Assembly: GCA_934654805.1 (NCBI GenBank) | Contig: CAKUGW010000044.1 | Location: forward strand, 1 to 22,802 | DNA length: 22,802 bases | Direction: 5' to 3' | From: an uncultured Kiritimatiellota bacterium | Lineage (GTDB): Bacteria > Verrucomicrobiota > Kiritimatiellia > RFP12 > UBA1067 | Part shown: positions 13,058 to 20,657 of the stretch, in pieces | How the letters are laid out: every line of letters starts with the position of its first letter | Position numbering within the stretch: position 1 is the stretch's first letter | Position numbers and translations under genes: made by a program | The notes under the pieces: model-generated | The model's input: only the letters and a program-made list of their open reading frames with translations | What the model was told of the DNA's origin: nothing | Database searches by the model: none

Positions 13058-15363
13058 TTGACGCTCTTGAAGAACTTGCGCATCTCCTCCGCCGTCGTGC
13101 ACTGCGCGAGCTTCTCGTAGCCGTTGTCGCCGCGCAGGGCCTTCGAGATGAAGCTCATCAGCTGCAGGTACGGCGTCTGCGTCGAGTCGTTCGCGATCGT
13201 GAGGACGATGATCGACAGCGGCGAGTTGTCGATCGTCTCGTAGTCCGGGATGCAGCCGTTCGCCGTGCCCGCGTTGTCGAGGATCGCGACCGCGCCGACG
13301 ATGCCCTCCACCTCCGAACACCGGCCGTGCGGCACGGCGATGCCGTGGTCGAGGCCGGTCGGCATCGACGCCTCGCGCCGGAGGACCGCCGCCGTCGCCT
13401 CCTTGACGTCCTTCACGTGCGACGGGCACGCCGCCGCGATCTCGGCGACCATCTTCTCGATCGCCTCCCGCTTCGACGCCGCCTTGAACTTCGGCAGCAT
13501 CACGAAGTGCTGGAGGTGGCGGCCGACGCCCGAGTGGCGTGGCTTGGCCGCCCCCGGCGCATCCGCCGTCAGCATCCGGTCGACGTCCTCGCGGCGGATG
13601 GGCTTGGCGATCTGGCGCGCCAGGTCGTTCATCTCGGAGGCGACCTCCATCCACGCCGTCATGACGATCGCCTCCTCCGCCGGCGTGCACGAGACCTTGA
13701 TCACGTTCCCCTCGCGCTCGACCGAGAGCTCCATGTTGTCCATCGCGATCTCCCAGATGCTGTCCTCCTTCGACAGGAGCGAGGTGAAGAAGCCCTCCTC
13801 GCGGAACTCCGCGACGAGCTTGTCCAGGACGAGCGCGGCGACTTCCGGCGTCGAGAGCTCGAAGACGACGGGACGCGAGTTGTCGTGGCTCTGCTTCGGG
13901 TGCCGCACGCCCCGGCGCTTCGGCGCGAACAGCCCGACGAGCGCGGGCGGCGCGACGACCGTCGTGACGAGCGTCATCAGGATGCCGATGCCGAAGATCT
14001 CCTGCGTGAGGAAGCCGCTCGACAGGCCGAGGCCCGCGATGATGAGCGCGACCTCGCCGCGCGGCACCATGCCCGCGCCGATGCGCAGGCCGCCCAGCAG
14101 GTTGAAGCCGCAGCAGAGCGAGGGGACCATGCAGCCGATCACCTTCGCCGCGACGGCAAGCGCCGTGTAGACGCCGCCGAAGACGAGGACCGGCTTCGAG
14201 CAGAGCGCCGAGACGTCGACCATCATGCCCATCGAGCAGAAGAAGACGGGCACGAGGAACGTGTAGACGGGCGTCAGCATCTCCTGGATCGGGTGCTTGA
14301 GGTCGGTGCGCGAGAGCGCGAGGCCCATCACGTACGCGCCGATGATCATCGCGAGGCCCATGAACTCGAAGAAGCCCGCGAGGACGAGCGCGAGGCCGAA
14401 GGCCATCGTCGCGATGACGACGGGGCTCTTGAACGCCGCCTTCAGGAACTTCGCGATCCAGCGCGCCGCGAGGAGCCCGATCGCCGTCGCGCCGAGCCAG
14501 ACGCCGAACGCCTTCAGGGCGACGAGGCCGATCGCGCCCCAGTCCATCGCGCCCGCCGCGCCGCCGGCCTTCGCCGCCGCGTGGTTCGCGACGATGATGC
14601 CGTTGCCGATCGCCAGCACGATGAGACCGAGGACGTCGTCGATCACGGCGCCCGCCATGATCGTCACGCCCTCCTCGGAGTCCATCTGCTTCTTCTCGGA
14701 GAGGATGCGCGCCGTGATGCCGACCGACGTCGCCGTGGACATGATGCCCATGTAGAGCGGCGCCTCCTTCGTCATCGCCTCCGCAAGCGGCAGGCCCTTC
14801 AGGTAGGCGAAGTGCTCGAAGAACTCCGGCAGCAGGTAGACCGCGCAGAGGTCGCCGAACAGGAACGAGACGATCACGCCGCCGAGGCCGACCATGAGGC
14901 CGACGAACGAGTAGCGCAGGAAGAGCTTCAGGTTCGTCTCGAGGCCGGACAGGAACAGGAGAATCACCGAGGCGAGCGTCGCGATGCCGTAGAGCGCGGG
15001 CGAGGTCGCGTCAAACGCATGCCCCGTCTCCTTCGCAATCTCGCGCAGCGCCGCGCCGTGGAAGAGGCCCGACGCGAAGAGTCCGTCGCCGAAGCCGATG
15101 CCGCCGAGCGCCCACGGGCCGATCACGATGCCGGCCGCAAGTTCGCCGAGAATGGACGGCAGCTTCAGAATCGACGCGATCGCCCCGCCGAGGCGCGCCG
15201 CAAAGATGATGACGCCGATCTGCAGGACGAGGAACATCATCTCTTCCACACGGGGCAGACCGAAGTTCGGATAGGGCGGCGGGGGCCCGCCCTCATGCGC
15301 CGCAAAAACACCCGCCGCACACATCGCTGTGGCGGCCACCAAAAACAGTTTCTTGTTTTTCAT
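13054..15363 (-). CDS. CPA2-type cation/proton antiporter fused to PTS EIIA-like domain
   Basis: This 769-residue membrane protein probably exchanges Na+ or K+ for protons. It has an N-terminal signal-like hydrophobic segment, then about 12 membrane helices in a Na+/H+ exchanger fold (about 40-480) with the ion-binding Asp pair in AGAVIDDVLGL. A cytoplasmic region of about 110 residues follows, and then a domain (about 625-769) resembling fructose-type EIIA, with its phospho-accepting histidine in GIAVPHGR. Such a fusion suggests control of transport by phosphotransfer. The ATG at 15363 sits ten bases after its -10. mnmE overlaps its stop. Which ion is carried cannot be told. Confidence 0.88.
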   Translation of the reverse strand: MKNKKLFLVAATAMCAAGVFAAHEGGPPPPYPNFGLPRVEEMMFLVLQIGVIIFAARLGGAIASILKLPSILGELAAGIVIGPWALGGIGFGDGLFASGLFHGAALREIAKETGHAFDATSPALYGIATLASVILLFLSGLETNLKLFLRYSFVGLMVGLGGVIVSFLFGDLCAVYLLPEFFEHFAYLKGLPLAEAMTKEAPLYMGIMSTATSVGITARILSEKKQMDSEEGVTIMAGAVIDDVLGLIVLAIGNGIIVANHAAAKAGGAAGAMDWGAIGLVALKAFGVWLGATAIGLLAARWIAKFLKAAFKSPVVIATMAFGLALVLAGFFEFMGLAMIIGAYVMGLALSRTDLKHPIQEMLTPVYTFLVPVFFCSMGMMVDVSALCSKPVLVFGGVYTALAVAAKVIGCMVPSLCCGFNLLGGLRIGAGMVPRGEVALIIAGLGLSSGFLTQEIFGIGILMTLVTTVVAPPALVGLFAPKRRGVRHPKQSHDNSRPVVFELSTPEVAALVLDKLVAEFREEGFFTSLLSKEDSIWEIAMDNMELSVEREGNVIKVSCTPAEEAIVMTAWMEVASEMNDLARQIAKPIRREDVDRMLTADAPGAAKPRHSGVGRHLQHFVMLPKFKAASKREAIEKMVAEIAAACPSHVKDVKEATAAVLRREASMPTGLDHGIAVPHGRCSEVEGIVGAVAILDNAGTANGCIPDYETIDNSPLSIIVLTIANDSTQTPYLQLMSFISKALRGDNGYEKLAQCTTAEEMRKFFKSVK

Positions 15364-15373
15364 ATGGGTGCGT

Positions 15374-15386
15374 AGTATATCAAAAA
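15374..15386 (-). promoter_or_regulatory. Extended -10 promoter of the antiporter-mnmE transcript
   Basis: On the minus strand: TTTTTGA then TATACT (15379-15374), with ten bases to the ATG at 15363. The extended TGA-TATACT form and the T-run fit the promoter style of the window. The T-run directly follows the stop codon region of the radical SAM gene, so the upstream promoter half lies in that gene's end. Confidence 0.7.
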
Positions 15387-16355
15387 TTACCGGACGGTGC
15401 CGTGGTCGGCTGTCATGTTCTCGCCAAGGAGCGCGAGCTTCGGATCTGACGCCTCATAGCCCTGAATCCAGCCGTTCTCGAAGCCGAAGTCCGCCGCCGC
15501 CGCCGTCACCGCCTCATACTCGTCGCGCGTCACCGAACGGTTGAGGGGAGGCGTCTCCAGGGCCTTGTACGCCGGCGTGTACTGTGCCATGATCGAAACG
15601 GGAATCTCGTTCGAGAGTTCCGTCGCCAGCCACGCCAAGTTCTCGATCGCCTCGTCCGCCAGCCCCGGCAGGACGAGAATGCGCACGACGAGGCGTGGCA
15701 GAGAAGATTTTCCGCACGGCGTTCTCATCCACGCCCATCGGACGGCGTCACGCGCCGCCTCAACATAGCCGAGTGCGGACGAATACCGTATTGCCGTCGC
15801 ATTCTGCGCATACCGCAGGTCGAACAGCGCGCACGCACAAAGTTCCGCATAGGATTCTAACGTCTCGACGCGCTCATAGCCGGACGAATTCCACACAAAC
15901 GGGAGCGAAACGCCCTCTTTCTTCAAGATCTCAGCCGCCTCGCGAATGAACGGCAGGTAGGGGGTCGGCGAGACGAGATTCCAGTTCTCGACCCGATCCT
16001 TGACGGCCAAGTCGCGAAGGATGTCCGCCAACCCCGGCACCGTGAGGTCTGTCCCCTCGCCTTTCCAGCTCCACGGCGAATTCTGGCAGTAGAGGCACTT
16101 CATCGTGCAGCGCGAGAAGAAGACGCAGCCCGAACCGCGTTCGCCCGTAATCGGCGGCTCCTCGCCGAAGTGCGGCCCCCAACGGAACACACGGGGCCTG
16201 TCCCCCGCTCCGCAGAACCCTCGGGGCCTGTCCCCGTCTTGCCTGTCTCCACCTTGCTGGGGCCTGTCCCCACAAATCGGGGGTCTGTCCCCAGACCGGC
16301 GATCCACGCCGCAACGATGCGGACACAGGGCACACGACAAAAGACTATTCAACAT
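15387..16355 (-). CDS. PflX-like radical SAM protein with repeat-encoded insert
   Basis: A radical S-adenosylmethionine protein of the PflX/COG1313 type, related to pyruvate formate-lyase activases; the substrate is unknown. The 322 residues begin with a cysteine set (CALCPHRCGVDR, 8-19), then GFCGAG, PHFGEEPPITGERGSG (61-76) and the cluster motif CTMKCLYC (Cys83, 87, 90). Residues about 21-45, between GVDR and GFCGAG, consist of GDRP units and are encoded by copies of GGGGACAGGCCCC. In relatives these two motifs lie close together, so this is an in-frame insert. The ATG overlaps the NUDIX gene end by 11 bases. It is last in a five-gene operon. Confidence 0.88.
   Translation of the reverse strand: MLNSLLSCALCPHRCGVDRRSGDRPPICGDRPQQGGDRQDGDRPRGFCGAGDRPRVFRWGPHFGEEPPITGERGSGCVFFSRCTMKCLYCQNSPWSWKGEGTDLTVPGLADILRDLAVKDRVENWNLVSPTPYLPFIREAAEILKKEGVSLPFVWNSSGYERVETLESYAELCACALFDLRYAQNATAIRYSSALGYVEAARDAVRWAWMRTPCGKSSLPRLVVRILVLPGLADEAIENLAWLATELSNEIPVSIMAQYTPAYKALETPPLNRSVTRDEYEAVTAAAADFGFENGWIQGYEASDPKLALLGENMTADHGTVR
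16193..16292 (-). repeat. GGGGACAGGCCCC repeat cluster A, in the radical SAM gene
   Basis: Plus-strand copies of GGGGCCTGTCCCC are at 16193-16205, 16223-16235 and 16259-16271. A one-base variant (GGGGTCTGTCCCC) is at 16280-16292, and a decayed copy lies at about 16239-16250. Start-to-start distances of the full copies are 30, 36 and 21 bases, all multiples of three, so every copy reads GDRP in the protein. Each unit is GGGG...CCCC around a five-base loop. Confidence 0.93.
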
Positions 16356-16884
16356 ATTTTGCCATTTCTTTCGGCAAAAGTCCAGATTCGCTTAATTTTA
16401 CAATCGGCCACCAGACAAATTCAATCCAGTCCTCCTGCGCCACTACCGTCGACAACTGTGGGGACAGGCCCCCGGACTTTGGGGACAGGCCCCGGTCGTC
16501 CGCGTGGGGACAGGCCCCGACCGCCCGGGGAATCGCCTGGGGGCAGGCCCCCAGTTTGGAGGGACAGGCCCCCAACGTCAGCCGATAGACGAGCGAAATC
16601 TCGCAATGCGGCTTGCCGTGCTGCTCGAACTGGCTCTCGACGACGCCGAGAAAGCCGCCCACTTCGGCGTCCAGCCCCGTCTCCTCCTTCATCTCGCGGA
16701 CGAGCGCGGCTCGCGACGTCTCGCCGAACTCAATGTGTCCGCCCGGCAGGTAGGTGTAGCCGCCCTTTTTCGGACGGCACAGGAGGACGTGGCCATTCAT
16801 CACGCAGACGCCGCGCACGATGTTCTCGATGCCAGAAAGCTCGTATTCGCGCAAATCCGCTTGTTTTGCGTCCTTTTCGTTCAT
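16345..16884 (-). CDS. NUDIX hydrolase with repeat-encoded insert
   Basis: A pyrophosphohydrolase acting on nucleoside diphosphates linked to another group; the exact substrate is unknown. The 179 residues carry a perfect Nudix box, GHIEFGE...REMKEETGL (about 49-71), with the metal-binding REMKEE glutamates. Residues about 104-147 consist of GACP and GLSP units encoded by five copies of a 13-bp repeat. They split the usual domain between VYRL and the last strand and helix (EDWIEFVWWP...). Without that segment the protein would be about 135 residues, normal for the family. Its ATG overlaps the ruvC stop as ATGA, so it is translationally coupled. Confidence 0.9.
   Translation of the reverse strand: MNEKDAKQADLREYELSGIENIVRGVCVMNGHVLLCRPKKGGYTYLPGGHIEFGETSRAALVREMKEETGLDAEVGGFLGVVESQFEQHGKPHCEISLVYRLTLGACPSKLGACPQAIPRAVGACPHADDRGLSPKSGGLSPQLSTVVAQEDWIEFVWWPIVKLSESGLLPKEMAKYVE
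16460..16572 (-). repeat. GGGGACAGGCCCC repeat cluster B, in the NUDIX gene
   Basis: Exact plus-strand copies of GGGGACAGGCCCC are at 16460-16472, 16481-16493 and 16506-16518. Single-base variants are at 16539-16551 and 16560-16572. Orientation is opposite to cluster A. Distances are 21, 25, 33 and 21 bases; the 25 shifts the reading frame. Two copies therefore read GLSP and three read GACP in the protein, yet no stop is created. Confidence 0.93.
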
Positions 16885-17372
16885 ATCGGTTTCTCCAGAG
16901 AAAGGCGCGAATGTGAATGGGCCTGGCAGATGGCGAGGCCCAATGCGTCCGCCGCGTCGTTCTGCGGCAGTTCGGGCAGGGACAAAAGCGTCTTGATCAT
17001 CCGCTGGATCTGCTCCTTCTCCGCAAGGCCATTGCCGCAGATCGCCTTCTTCATCCGGCGCGGCTCGTATTCGTAGACAGGCAGCTCCGCATCCGCCGCC
17101 GCCGTCAGCACCGCGCCGCGCGCCTCGCCGAGGACGAGCATCGTCCCCGCGTTCTTGCCGTAGATGACGGACTCGATCGCCATCACGTCCGGCCGGAACG
17201 TCGCGATCAGCTCGGAAACCTTCGCGTGAATGGCCCGAAGACAGCCCGTGAGCGGCAGCTTTGGCGCATTCTTGATGTTGCCGCAGTCCCGCATCACGAG
17301 CCGCGAGCCCTGCACCTCCAAGATGCCGTAGCCCGTCGAGCGGAGCGACGTGTCGATGCCCAGGACAATCAC
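16881..17372 (-). CDS. ruvC: Crossover junction endodeoxyribonuclease RuvC
   Basis: It resolves Holliday junctions together with RuvAB. The 163 residues have the RNase H-like fold and the four acidic catalytic positions: Asp7 (GIDTS), Glu67 (AIESV), and Asp139 and Asp142 (NDAADALGLA). The start is GTG at 17372, overlapping the rsmI stop as GTGA; no ATG is in position. It overlaps the NUDIX start by four bases, so rsmI, ruvC and the NUDIX gene are translationally coupled. ruvA and ruvB are not in the window. Confidence 0.95.
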   Translation of the reverse strand: MIVLGIDTSLRSTGYGILEVQGSRLVMRDCGNIKNAPKLPLTGCLRAIHAKVSELIATFRPDVMAIESVIYGKNAGTMLVLGEARGAVLTAAADAELPVYEYEPRRMKKAICGNGLAEKEQIQRMIKTLLSLPELPQNDAADALGLAICQAHSHSRLSLEKPI

Positions 17373-18070
17373 GCCGACGCCTCCGCGCGCAGGAACTTCG
17401 GGTTGTTGCCCGCAATGACGAGGGCGACCTCCCCTTTCACCGTCGCGCCCTTGTATTCCCGCACAAGATCGGAGAGATAGCCGCGCGACACGCGTTCGTG
17501 GAGCTTCGTCAGCTCGATGCAGACGGCGGCCTCCCGGTCGCCGAGCGCATCCAGCGCCGCCTCCAGCGTCGCGGCGATCCGGAACGGCGACTCGTAGCAG
17601 ACGAGCGTATGTTCCTTGTCCGCATCCTCCCGAAACCAGTTGCGGAGAGCCCCCGGTCCGCGCGGCGGGAAGCCGCGGAAGGTGAACGACGACGTCGAGA
17701 GCCCGCTCATCAGCAGGGCGACGTTGACCGCGCTCGCGCCGGGAATCACCTCATAGGCGACGCCCTGCTGCGCACAGGTGCGGATCAGGCGGTAGCCGGG
17801 ATCGGAGATGCCGGGGTAGCCGCCGTCCGAACAGAGCGCGACCTCCTTGCCGGACACGAGGTCCGCCAGGACCTTCTCGGTGATGCGCGCCTCGTTTCCC
17901 TGCCGGTACGAGAACATTTCGGGCGGACGCGGGATGCCGAAGTGCGTCAGCAGCTGCCAGGTGCGGCGCGTGTCCTCGCAGGCGATGACGGCTGCCGCCC
18001 TGAACGCTTCGACGGCACGCGGCGAGAGGTCTCCGAGGTTTCCGATGGGCGTGGCAATGACGTGAAGCAT
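17369..18070 (-). CDS. rsmI: 16S rRNA 2'-O-ribose C1402 methyltransferase RsmI
   Basis: It methylates the 2'-OH of C1402 in the decoding centre of 16S rRNA using S-adenosylmethionine. The 233 residues show the tetrapyrrole-methylase fold motifs: ATPIGNLGDLS near the start (6-16), EDTRRT, ALCSDGGYPGISDPG and IPGASAVNVAL. It lacks the C-terminal extension found in longer (about 280-residue) homologues, which is common. The ATG at 18070 lies two bases past the permease stop; the ruvC start overlaps its own stop. Confidence 0.95.
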   Translation of the reverse strand: MLHVIATPIGNLGDLSPRAVEAFRAAAVIACEDTRRTWQLLTHFGIPRPPEMFSYRQGNEARITEKVLADLVSGKEVALCSDGGYPGISDPGYRLIRTCAQQGVAYEVIPGASAVNVALLMSGLSTSSFTFRGFPPRGPGALRNWFREDADKEHTLVCYESPFRIAATLEAALDALGDREAAVCIELTKLHERVSRGYLSDLVREYKGATVKGEVALVIAGNNPKFLRAEASA

Positions 18071-18072
18071 GG

Positions 18073-19164
18073 TCAGACGACAGGGCGGATGTACTTCGCC
18101 TTGACCGCACGCCAGAGGACGACGCAGAAGGCCGAAAGCGGAATCGCGAGCAGCATGCCGAGCACCGGGCCCAGTACCATCGACCAGAAGAAGAAGCTGA
18201 AGATGACGCCCGCATAGCCAAGCCCCGTCTTGTTCCCCTGGATGCGCGGCGTGATGAGGTAGCCGTCGAGGAGCTGCCCCGCCAGCCACACGCCCAGCAC
18301 GAGCAGCAGCCGCGTCAGCGAGCCGCCGTGCGGGAAGTAGGCGAGCGGCAACGCGACCGGCAGGCAGATGACCGAGCCGAAAAGCGGAATGAGGTTCAGG
18401 ACGCCGAGCGCGAACCCGACAAGGAACCCGTACGGCAGCCCGACGAGCCAGAAGCCCGTGCCGTAGAGGACGCCCTCGATGAGGCAGATGACCGTCTGCC
18501 GCTGGAAGAACGAGACGAGGATGTCGATGAAGGCGTCGACCTGCGCGGCGAGGAAGTCGCGCGTCTCCGGCTTCAGGAACGGCAGGTGCCCGACCAGCTC
18601 GCGCCCGCGGCGGTCCTTCGTCATCAGGAAGAAGACGAAGAAGATGAGCGTGACGAGCGCCGAGAGGACGCCCGTCAGGCACTTGAGCGCGCTCGTCCCC
18701 GCCTTGAGGGCCGTCGCGCCGTACTTCGTGTAGACGTCGCCGAGGTCGTCCGGCCAGCCGAACTGCGCGAGCAGCGCATGGAGCTTCGGGAACGTCGTCT
18801 GGAACCAGCCGACCACCTGGCGCAGCAGCGCCGGGCCCTGCGCGATGAGGTTCGAGACCTGGTCGATCATCACCGCCCCCGCGTACCAGAGCAGGAAGCC
18901 GACCGGCAGGAAGACCGTCAGCAGCATGACGACGAGCGCGAGGGACGGGTTCTTCAGGACGCCCTTCCACCAGAGGTAATACGGCTTGAAGAAAAGCGCG
19001 AGGAAAAACCCGAACAGCACCGGCACGATCGCCGCCGAGGCGAACGCGAGCGCCTTCAGGAGCCCCCACGCGACGGCCGCGACGAAAGTCAGGACGACGG
19101 CGACCGAGACGGCCGTCAGGCCGTTCGCGATCGCCTTCCGCTGTGTCTCGCTCAATTCGATCAT
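18073..19164 (-). CDS. AI-2E/PerM family membrane transporter
   Basis: A 363-residue polytopic protein of the AI-2E exporter/PerM family. Members move autoinducer-2, Na+/H+ or unknown solutes, so no substrate is claimed. There are two N-terminal hydrophobic helices, a third near residue 80, a soluble central region (about 105-170) and a C-terminal block. That block has the family's VLNLIPLFGSVICLPVALPLA segment and a late YLITPRIQGNKTGL motif. It begins the operon continuing with rsmI, ruvC, NUDIX and radical SAM genes. The ATG at 19164 follows a leaderless promoter. Confidence 0.88.
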   Translation of the reverse strand: MIELSETQRKAIANGLTAVSVAVVLTFVAAVAWGLLKALAFASAAIVPVLFGFFLALFFKPYYLWWKGVLKNPSLALVVMLLTVFLPVGFLLWYAGAVMIDQVSNLIAQGPALLRQVVGWFQTTFPKLHALLAQFGWPDDLGDVYTKYGATALKAGTSALKCLTGVLSALVTLIFFVFFLMTKDRRGRELVGHLPFLKPETRDFLAAQVDAFIDILVSFFQRQTVICLIEGVLYGTGFWLVGLPYGFLVGFALGVLNLIPLFGSVICLPVALPLAYFPHGGSLTRLLLVLGVWLAGQLLDGYLITPRIQGNKTGLGYAGVIFSFFFWSMVLGPVLGMLLAIPLSAFCVVLWRAVKAKYIRPVV

Positions 19165-19170
19165 GTGCGC

Positions 19171-19184
19171 ATTATACCAAAAAA
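19171..19184 (-). promoter_or_regulatory. Leaderless promoter of the permease-rsmI-ruvC operon
   Basis: On the minus strand six Ts, GG and a perfect TATAAT (19176-19171) form an extended -10. Only six bases (GCGCAC) precede the ATG, so the transcript should start at the start codon. The T-run may double as the end of the thiC transcript, but no stable stem was found before it. Confidence 0.75.
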
Positions 19185-19212
19185 CCGTCCACCCAATTGC
19201 GCGGCAGCCGCA

Positions 19213-20517
19213 TCACGAAGCGCGATTCTCCGCCAGTTCGCGGATGCGGCGCGAGGTGCGCACGGCGCAGAACTCCTTGCCGCACATCGAGCAGTGGTCG
19301 TCGCCGTGGGCCTCGTCCGAAAGCGCGCGCGTCTTGAGCCAGCGCGCCCGCGCCCGTTCGGGGTCGAGGGCGGCCGCGAACTGCTCGTCCCAGCAGAAGT
19401 TCCGCCGCGCCTCGGCCATGCGGTCGTCACGCGCCCGCGCGCCGGGCAGGCCGCGCGCGACGTCGCCCGCGTGCGCGGCGATCCGGTAGGCGATGCACCC
19501 CTCGTGCACCTCCTGGCCGTCCGGCAGCCCCAGATGCTCGGCGGGCGTGACGTAGCAGAGGAGCGACGCCCCGTAGGTCGCCGCCGCCGTCGCGCCGATC
19601 GCGGACACGATGTGGTCGTAGCCGGGCGCGATGTCCGTCACGACCGGCCCGAGCACGTAGAACGGCGCGCCCTTGCAGACTTCCTGCTCGCGTTCCATGT
19701 TCATCTGGATCTGGTTGAACGGGATGTGCCCCGGCCCCTCGACCATCACCTGCACGCCGCGCGCGCGGCAGCGGTCGACCAGCTCGCCCAGGACCGACAG
19801 CTCGGCGAACTGCGCGGCGTCGGAGGCGTCCGCGAGGCAGCCGGAGCGCAGGCCGTCGCCGAGCGAGACCGTCACGTCATGCTCGACGAGGATGTCCATC
19901 ACCTTGTCCCAGTTCACGTAGAGCGGGTTCTCCGACTTGTTCTCCATCATCCACTCGGCCATGATCGAGCCGCCGCGCGAGACGATGCCCATCTTGCGCC
20001 TCATCGCGAGCGGGATGTCCCGGAGGAGCAGCCCGGCGTGCAGCGTCATGAAGTCCACGCCCTGCTCGGCCTGGGCGCGGATGACGTCCAGCAGGAAGGT
20101 CGGGTCCATGTGCGGGATGTCGCCCGCCAGCCGCGAGATCGTCTCGTAGACCGGCACCGTGCCGAGCGGGCGGTCGCTCGCGTCGAGCATCCCCTGCCGG
20201 ATGGCGCGGATGTCCTCGCCGACGGAGAGGTCCATCACGAAGTCGGCGCCCGCCTTGACGGCGATGGCGAGCTTCTCCAGCTCGTCGCCGCGCCCGGAGT
20301 GCGTGACGCTGCGGCCGAGGTTCGCGTTGATCTTCGTGCGGAAGAGCCGCCCGACGCCAACGGGGTGCGCGTTCGCGTGGTGAACGTTCAGGGGGATCAC
20401 GGCCTCCCCGCGCGCGACGGCGGCCCGCACGGCCTCCGCGTCCACGCCCTCGTCTGCCGCGACGACCTTCATCGCCTCGGTCACAAGGCCCTTGCGGGCC
20501 GCCTGCAGTTGCGTCAT
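19213..20517 (-). CDS. thiC: Phosphomethylpyrimidine synthase ThiC
   Basis: A radical S-adenosylmethionine enzyme converting aminoimidazole ribotide to hydroxymethylpyrimidine phosphate for thiamine synthesis. The 434 residues match the short bacterial form. Conserved parts include NLGRSVTHSGRGDELEKL, VPVYETISR, MTLHAG and EGPGHIPFNQIQMN. The C-terminal CSMCGKEFC (Cys409, 412, 417) binds the [4Fe-4S] cluster. The ATG at 20517 lies just past a TPP riboswitch, so thiamine pyrophosphate represses it. No other thi gene is adjacent. Confidence 0.97.
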   Translation of the reverse strand: MTQLQAARKGLVTEAMKVVAADEGVDAEAVRAAVARGEAVIPLNVHHANAHPVGVGRLFRTKINANLGRSVTHSGRGDELEKLAIAVKAGADFVMDLSVGEDIRAIRQGMLDASDRPLGTVPVYETISRLAGDIPHMDPTFLLDVIRAQAEQGVDFMTLHAGLLLRDIPLAMRRKMGIVSRGGSIMAEWMMENKSENPLYVNWDKVMDILVEHDVTVSLGDGLRSGCLADASDAAQFAELSVLGELVDRCRARGVQVMVEGPGHIPFNQIQMNMEREQEVCKGAPFYVLGPVVTDIAPGYDHIVSAIGATAAATYGASLLCYVTPAEHLGLPDGQEVHEGCIAYRIAAHAGDVARGLPGARARDDRMAEARRNFCWDEQFAAALDPERARARWLKTRALSDEAHGDDHCSMCGKEFCAVRTSRRIRELAENRAS

Positions 20518-20523
20518 GTGTCC

Positions 20524-20615
20524 CTATCCTTTCCTACGCGGGCATTATCCCGTTCAGGTTTCACCGGTCTTCTCTCAGCCGGGGCGCCCCATGCGCCCCC
20601 GGCACCCGGAGACGA
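20524..20615 (-). promoter_or_regulatory. TPP riboswitch (THI element) of thiC
   Basis: The minus-strand leader contains the conserved aptamer blocks in order: GGGTGCC, a GC-rich variable hairpin, GGCTGAGAG, then ACCTGAACGGGATAATGCCC with GCGTAGGAAAGG. The last block ends about ten bases before the ATG, beside the AAAGGA/AGGGA ribosome-binding region. No terminator with a T-run lies between aptamer and gene, so control is most likely at translation initiation. Confidence 0.95.
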
Positions 20616-20621
20616 GCGCAT

Positions 20622-20635
20622 ATTGTACCAAAAAT
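20622..20635 (-). promoter_or_regulatory. Extended -10 promoter of thiC
   Basis: On the minus strand TTTTTGG then TACAAT (20627-20622), an extended -10 matching the style of the other promoters. Transcription would begin about seven bases later, at the 5' edge of the TPP riboswitch. Confidence 0.7.
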
Positions 20636-20657
20636 CAGCCGGTTCTGCGGAGGCGCG

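Noticed and set aside
13327..15375. Very long plus-strand open frame opposite the antiporter gene (and similar ones at 18328-20742 and 4404-6257)
   Set aside because: These are antisense shadows of GC-rich genes: Arg/Asp/Glu/Ala-rich composition, no family motif, and they cover several real minus-strand genes at once.
16193..16572. Short regularly recurring repeats that could suggest a CRISPR array
   Set aside because: The unit is only 13 bp, spacers range from 8 to 23 bases, the two clusters point in opposite directions, and all copies lie inside conserved reading frames. No cas gene is present.
19177..19212. Terminator for thiC ahead of the permease promoter
   Set aside because: There is a T-run, but the only nearby GC inverted repeat (GCGGC/GCCGC) has a one-base loop and cannot form a normal hairpin.
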